The position numbers and the translations under genes are program-made. Below, piece after piece: positions 11,903-14,324 of a stretch of DNA of 14,324 nucleotides (positions are counted from its first letter, which is position 1; the number at the start of each line of letters is the position of its first letter). Source of the stretch: an uncultured Eubacteriales bacterium (GTDB taxonomy: Bacteria > Bacillota > Clostridia > Oscillospirales > Oscillospiraceae); contig USIZ01000009.1 in NCBI GenBank assembly GCA_900554855.1, positions 1-14,324 on the forward strand, written 5' to 3'. A model generated the notes under the pieces. The model made no database searches, was not told the DNA's origin, and saw only the letters and a program-made list of their open reading frames with translations.

Positions 11903-12916
11903 TCAGTCCTCCTTGGAGGTGGCGTAAGCGGCGACCAGAGCCATGCAGAGGACGAGGCCCTTGACGAAGGGCAGGATGTAGTAGACGACGCCGCACATGG
12001 TCAGGCCGATTTCCAGCGTGGAGATCAGCAGGGCGCCGATGGCAGTGCCGAGGGCGTTGGGACGCTCAGCGCCGCCGATGGAACGACCGACGAACACGGC
12101 GGCCAGGGAGCTCATCAGATAGCTGTCGGAGCCGTTGATCTGAGCCGCAGAGTTACGGGAGCAGACCACGATACCACCGATGGCGATGAAGATGGCGGCG
12201 AACATACCGGCCATGAAACGCATCTTCTTGACGTTGATACCGGACAGCTTAGCGGCGGTCTTGTTGCCGCCCATGGCGTACAGATAGCGGCCATACTTGG
12301 TGCGCTCCAGCAGCACCCAGCAGAAGACGACGCAGATGCCCATGATGATGTAGATCCAGGGAGCCTTACCGATGGCCTGAGTGGCGGCGCTCCAGCCGGT
12401 GCCCAGAGGGGCGTTGCTGCCGCCGTGCATGGCGGCGAACCACTTGGGGGCGGTCAGGCCGGCGGAAACGGCGGAACCGCCGGTGTAAGCAAGGCCGAGG
12501 CCCTGATGGACGAACTGAAGGGCGCAGGTGCAGAGCATGTCAGGCACCTTGCAGACCAGGATCAGGAACATGGTCAGCAGGTACATGACCATGGCGAAGA
12601 TGATGGTGATGATGATGGACAGCCACAGGGGGAAGTTGAACCACAGGCACATGGATGCGAACACATATGCGCTGAAGGTACCCAGAGTGGCGGCGGACAT
12701 ATCGAATCCGTCAGGGGCCATGGACACCGTGGCAGCCATTGCGAAGATGGTCACGATGGACATGGAGGACAGGATGTTGACCAGGGTAGCGGGTGAGAAG
12801 AACGCCTTACCGCGGATCGCGGTGAAAATAACCACTGCCAGCACCAGAACGATCACAGCTGCCCAGTTCAGGAGCAGGTGACCGGCCTTTTTCAGGCCAG
12901 ATGAACTTTTAACCAT
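11903..12916 (-). CDS. Ribose-type ABC transporter permease (RbsC-like)
   Basis: This 337-residue, very hydrophobic protein is a BPD_transp_2-family inner-membrane permease. It has a short cytoplasmic N-terminus (MVKSSSGLKKAG) and roughly eight to ten membrane segments. The family's cytoplasmic coupling region is LLERTKYGRYLYAMGGNKTA followed by AKLSGINVKK (about residues 205-233), and the late GGAERPNALGTAIGALL segment is also typical. Such permeases import pentoses, other monosaccharides or nucleosides with a periplasmic/lipoprotein binding protein. No binding protein gene is in the window; it is probably upstream beyond the right edge. It follows the ATPase gene by 42 bases with a GGGAGG site. 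Import of methylthioribose or 5-deoxyribose is a guess from position only. Confidence 0.9.
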   Translation of the reverse strand: MVKSSSGLKKAGHLLLNWAAVIVLVLAVVIFTAIRGKAFFSPATLVNILSSMSIVTIFAMAATVSMAPDGFDMSAATLGTFSAYVFASMCLWFNFPLWLSIIITIIFAMVMYLLTMFLILVCKVPDMLCTCALQFVHQGLGLAYTGGSAVSAGLTAPKWFAAMHGGSNAPLGTGWSAATQAIGKAPWIYIIMGICVVFCWVLLERTKYGRYLYAMGGNKTAAKLSGINVKKMRFMAGMFAAIFIAIGGIVVCSRNSAAQINGSDSYLMSSLAAVFVGRSIGGAERPNALGTAIGALLISTLEIGLTMCGVVYYILPFVKGLVLCMALVAAYATSKED

Positions 12917-12958
12917 TATTTTTTCCTCCCATGAATGGAATACCGGACGGATCCGGGA

Positions 12959-14324
12959 TCAGCCAGCGGCGTAGGCGGTGGTGGCGCCGGTGGCGTAGTG
13001 CATGATCTCGTCCTCGCTGGTCTTGGCAGTCTCCAGCTCAGCCGTGATCTGGCCGTCGAACATGACATACATACGGTCGGTAATGCTCAGCAGCTCAGAG
13101 TTTTCGCAGGTGGCGTAGATGACGCAGTGACCCTGCTTGGCGATCTCGTTGATCAGGTGGAAGATCTCCTGCTTGGCGCCCACGTCGACGCCCTTGGTGG
13201 GCTCGTCGAAGATGTAAACGTCGGCATCGGCATTCAGCCACTTGGCCACAACGACCTTCTGCTGGTTGCCGCCGGACAGGTTGGCCACCTTCTGGCGGAC
13301 GGAGGGCGTCTTGATGCTCAGGCTCTTGACATACTCCTCAGCCACCTTGGCGGTTTTGCGGTCATCCACGAAGCTCGCATGACAGTACTTGCCGAGGCAG
13401 GCGGCGGACACGTTGAAGGTGACGGTCTCAGCGACCAGGACGCCCTCCTTGCGCCGCTCCTCGGGCACCAGAGACAGACCAGCCTTGACGGCATCGGAGG
13501 GGTTCTTGAACTTGAGCTCCTTGCCGTCCAGCGTGATGGTGCCGCTGGATTTCTTGTAGTCGCCGAACAGCGTCTTGCACAGCTCGGTCTTGCCGCCGCC
13601 GACCAGACCGGCCAGACCGACGATCTCGCCCTTGCGGACGTAGAGGGAGACATCCTTGACCCGGCCCTCACGCTCGGTGAGGTGCTCGACCACGAAGGAC
13701 TTCTCGCCAATATCACAGACTTCCTTGGGGAAGGATTCATCGAAGGAACGTCCCAGCATCTTATCCACGATCTCCTTGGAGGTCGTCTCGGAGGTGATGG
13801 GGGTAGTATCCACGATCTCACCGTTGCGCATGACCGTGTAGGAGTCGCAGATCTGCAAAACCTCCTGGATGCGGTGGGTGATAAAGATGATCGCGATGTT
13901 TTCAGTCTCACGCAGGTGACGCACCACGCGGAACAGCTCTGCCGTCTCGGTGTCGGACAGAGGAGCGGTGGGCTCGTCCAGAATGAGGAAATTGCAGGTG
14001 TTCTGGATCGCGCGGGCGATCAGCACCATCTGCTTTTCTGCCAGAGACAGGCTGCTGCAGGGGCGGCGGACATCGATATTGACGTTCAGCCGGGACAGCA
14101 CCTCTCTGGCGTCTTTGCGGATCTTACCATAATTCATGAAGAGCTTGCCCTTCATGTTCATGACCGTTTCGTTGAACATAACGTTCTCAGCCACGGAAAG
14201 GCTGGGGATCAGCGCCATGTCAACTTCCTGATAAACGATCTGAATGCCCAGCTTTTTCGCTGCGGCAGGGGTACGAACTTCGACAACGTTACCGTTGTAA
14301 AGCACGTCTCCGGTGTAACCGGGG
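12959..14324 (-). CDS. Ribose-type ABC transporter duplex ATPase (RbsA-like), 5' end cut by window edge
   Basis: About 455 codons are visible, running off the right edge; RbsA-like proteins are near 500 residues. The first nucleotide-binding domain lacks its Walker A, which must lie outside the window, but shows the signature SLSLAEKQMVLIARAIQ, Walker B FLILDEPTAPLSD and the H-loop IIFITHRIQEV. The second domain has a variant Walker A GLVGGGKTELCKTLFG, the signature NLSGGNQQKVVVAKWL, Walker B YIFDEPTKGVDVG and a switch segment ATCENSELLSITDRM that lacks the usual His, as is common in this family. It energises sugar import together with the permease downstream. A GTG at 14303-14305 could be read as a start but the frame continues open upstream, so I treat the gene as partial. 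Confidence 0.92.
   Translation of the reverse strand, partial: PGYTGDVLYNGNVVEVRTPAAAKKLGIQIVYQEVDMALIPSLSVAENVMFNETVMNMKGKLFMNYGKIRKDAREVLSRLNVNIDVRRPCSSLSLAEKQMVLIARAIQNTCNFLILDEPTAPLSDTETAELFRVVRHLRETENIAIIFITHRIQEVLQICDSYTVMRNGEIVDTTPITSETTSKEIVDKMLGRSFDESFPKEVCDIGEKSFVVEHLTEREGRVKDVSLYVRKGEIVGLAGLVGGGKTELCKTLFGDYKKSSGTITLDGKELKFKNPSDAVKAGLSLVPEERRKEGVLVAETVTFNVSAACLGKYCHASFVDDRKTAKVAEEYVKSLSIKTPSVRQKVANLSGGNQQKVVVAKWLNADADVYIFDEPTKGVDVGAKQEIFHLINEIAKQGHCVIYATCENSELLSITDRMYVMFDGQITAELETAKTSEDEIMHYATGATTAYAAG

Noticed and set aside
11613..11927. A 104-codon plus-strand open frame in the mtnK upstream region
   Set aside because: It spans the mtnKA promoter and the transporter terminator hairpin, lacks a ribosome-binding site and has no recognisable domain.

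Overview
The window (about 60% GC by eye) looks like a high-GC member of the Clostridia, probably of the Oscillospiraceae type. This rests on strong AGGAGG ribosome-binding sites, near-consensus TTGACA/TATAAT promoters with 17-base spacers, and a clostridial-style PrmA N-terminus at the left edge. Taxonomy was not tested by any search.

The window holds a bacterial microcompartment (BMC) locus and its supply genes. Reading in the direction of transcription on the minus strand from 8201 to 411, the main operon encodes: a type IV RuBisCO-like protein (RLP); a class II (fuculose-type) aldolase with a C-terminal encapsulation-like tail; a PduL-type phosphotransacylase with an unusual C-terminal extension; a BMC-P shell protein; a CoA-acylating aldehyde dehydrogenase with an N-terminal encapsulation-like helix; a PduS/RnfC-type flavin/Fe-S protein; a PduT-like BMC-T; a PduA-like BMC-H; and two more BMC-P proteins. 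The last two BMC-P genes are separated by a 228-base spacer packed with five inverted repeats. A rho-independent terminator at 370-410 closes the operon. Beyond it lies the unrelated housekeeping gene prmA with its own promoter.

A DeoR-family regulator (8314-9066, plus strand) is divergent from the BMC operon. Convergent with it, and separated by a hairpin terminator (9089-9118), is a second minus-strand unit: mtnK (5-methylthioribose kinase) then mtnA (methylthioribose-1-phosphate isomerase), driven by a nearly perfect promoter at 11612-11640. At the right edge is the 3' part of a ribose-type ABC transporter operon (duplex ATPase, cut by the window, then permease), ended by a strong terminator at 11779-11824.

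Together the genes read as a compartmentalised version of the 'DHAP shunt'. A 5-substituted ribose (5-methylthioribose and/or 5-deoxyribose, the waste products of SAM and radical-SAM chemistry) would be imported, phosphorylated by MtnK, isomerised by MtnA to the ribulose 1-phosphate, and split by the aldolase into DHAP plus a volatile aldehyde (methylthioacetaldehyde or acetaldehyde). Inside the shell the aldehyde dehydrogenase and PduL would turn this into acyl-CoA and acyl-phosphate, with PduS/PduT as a possible electron outlet. The step-by-step families are recognised with confidence. The assembled pathway, its true substrate, and above all the role of the RLP are inference, and are the most interesting part of the window.
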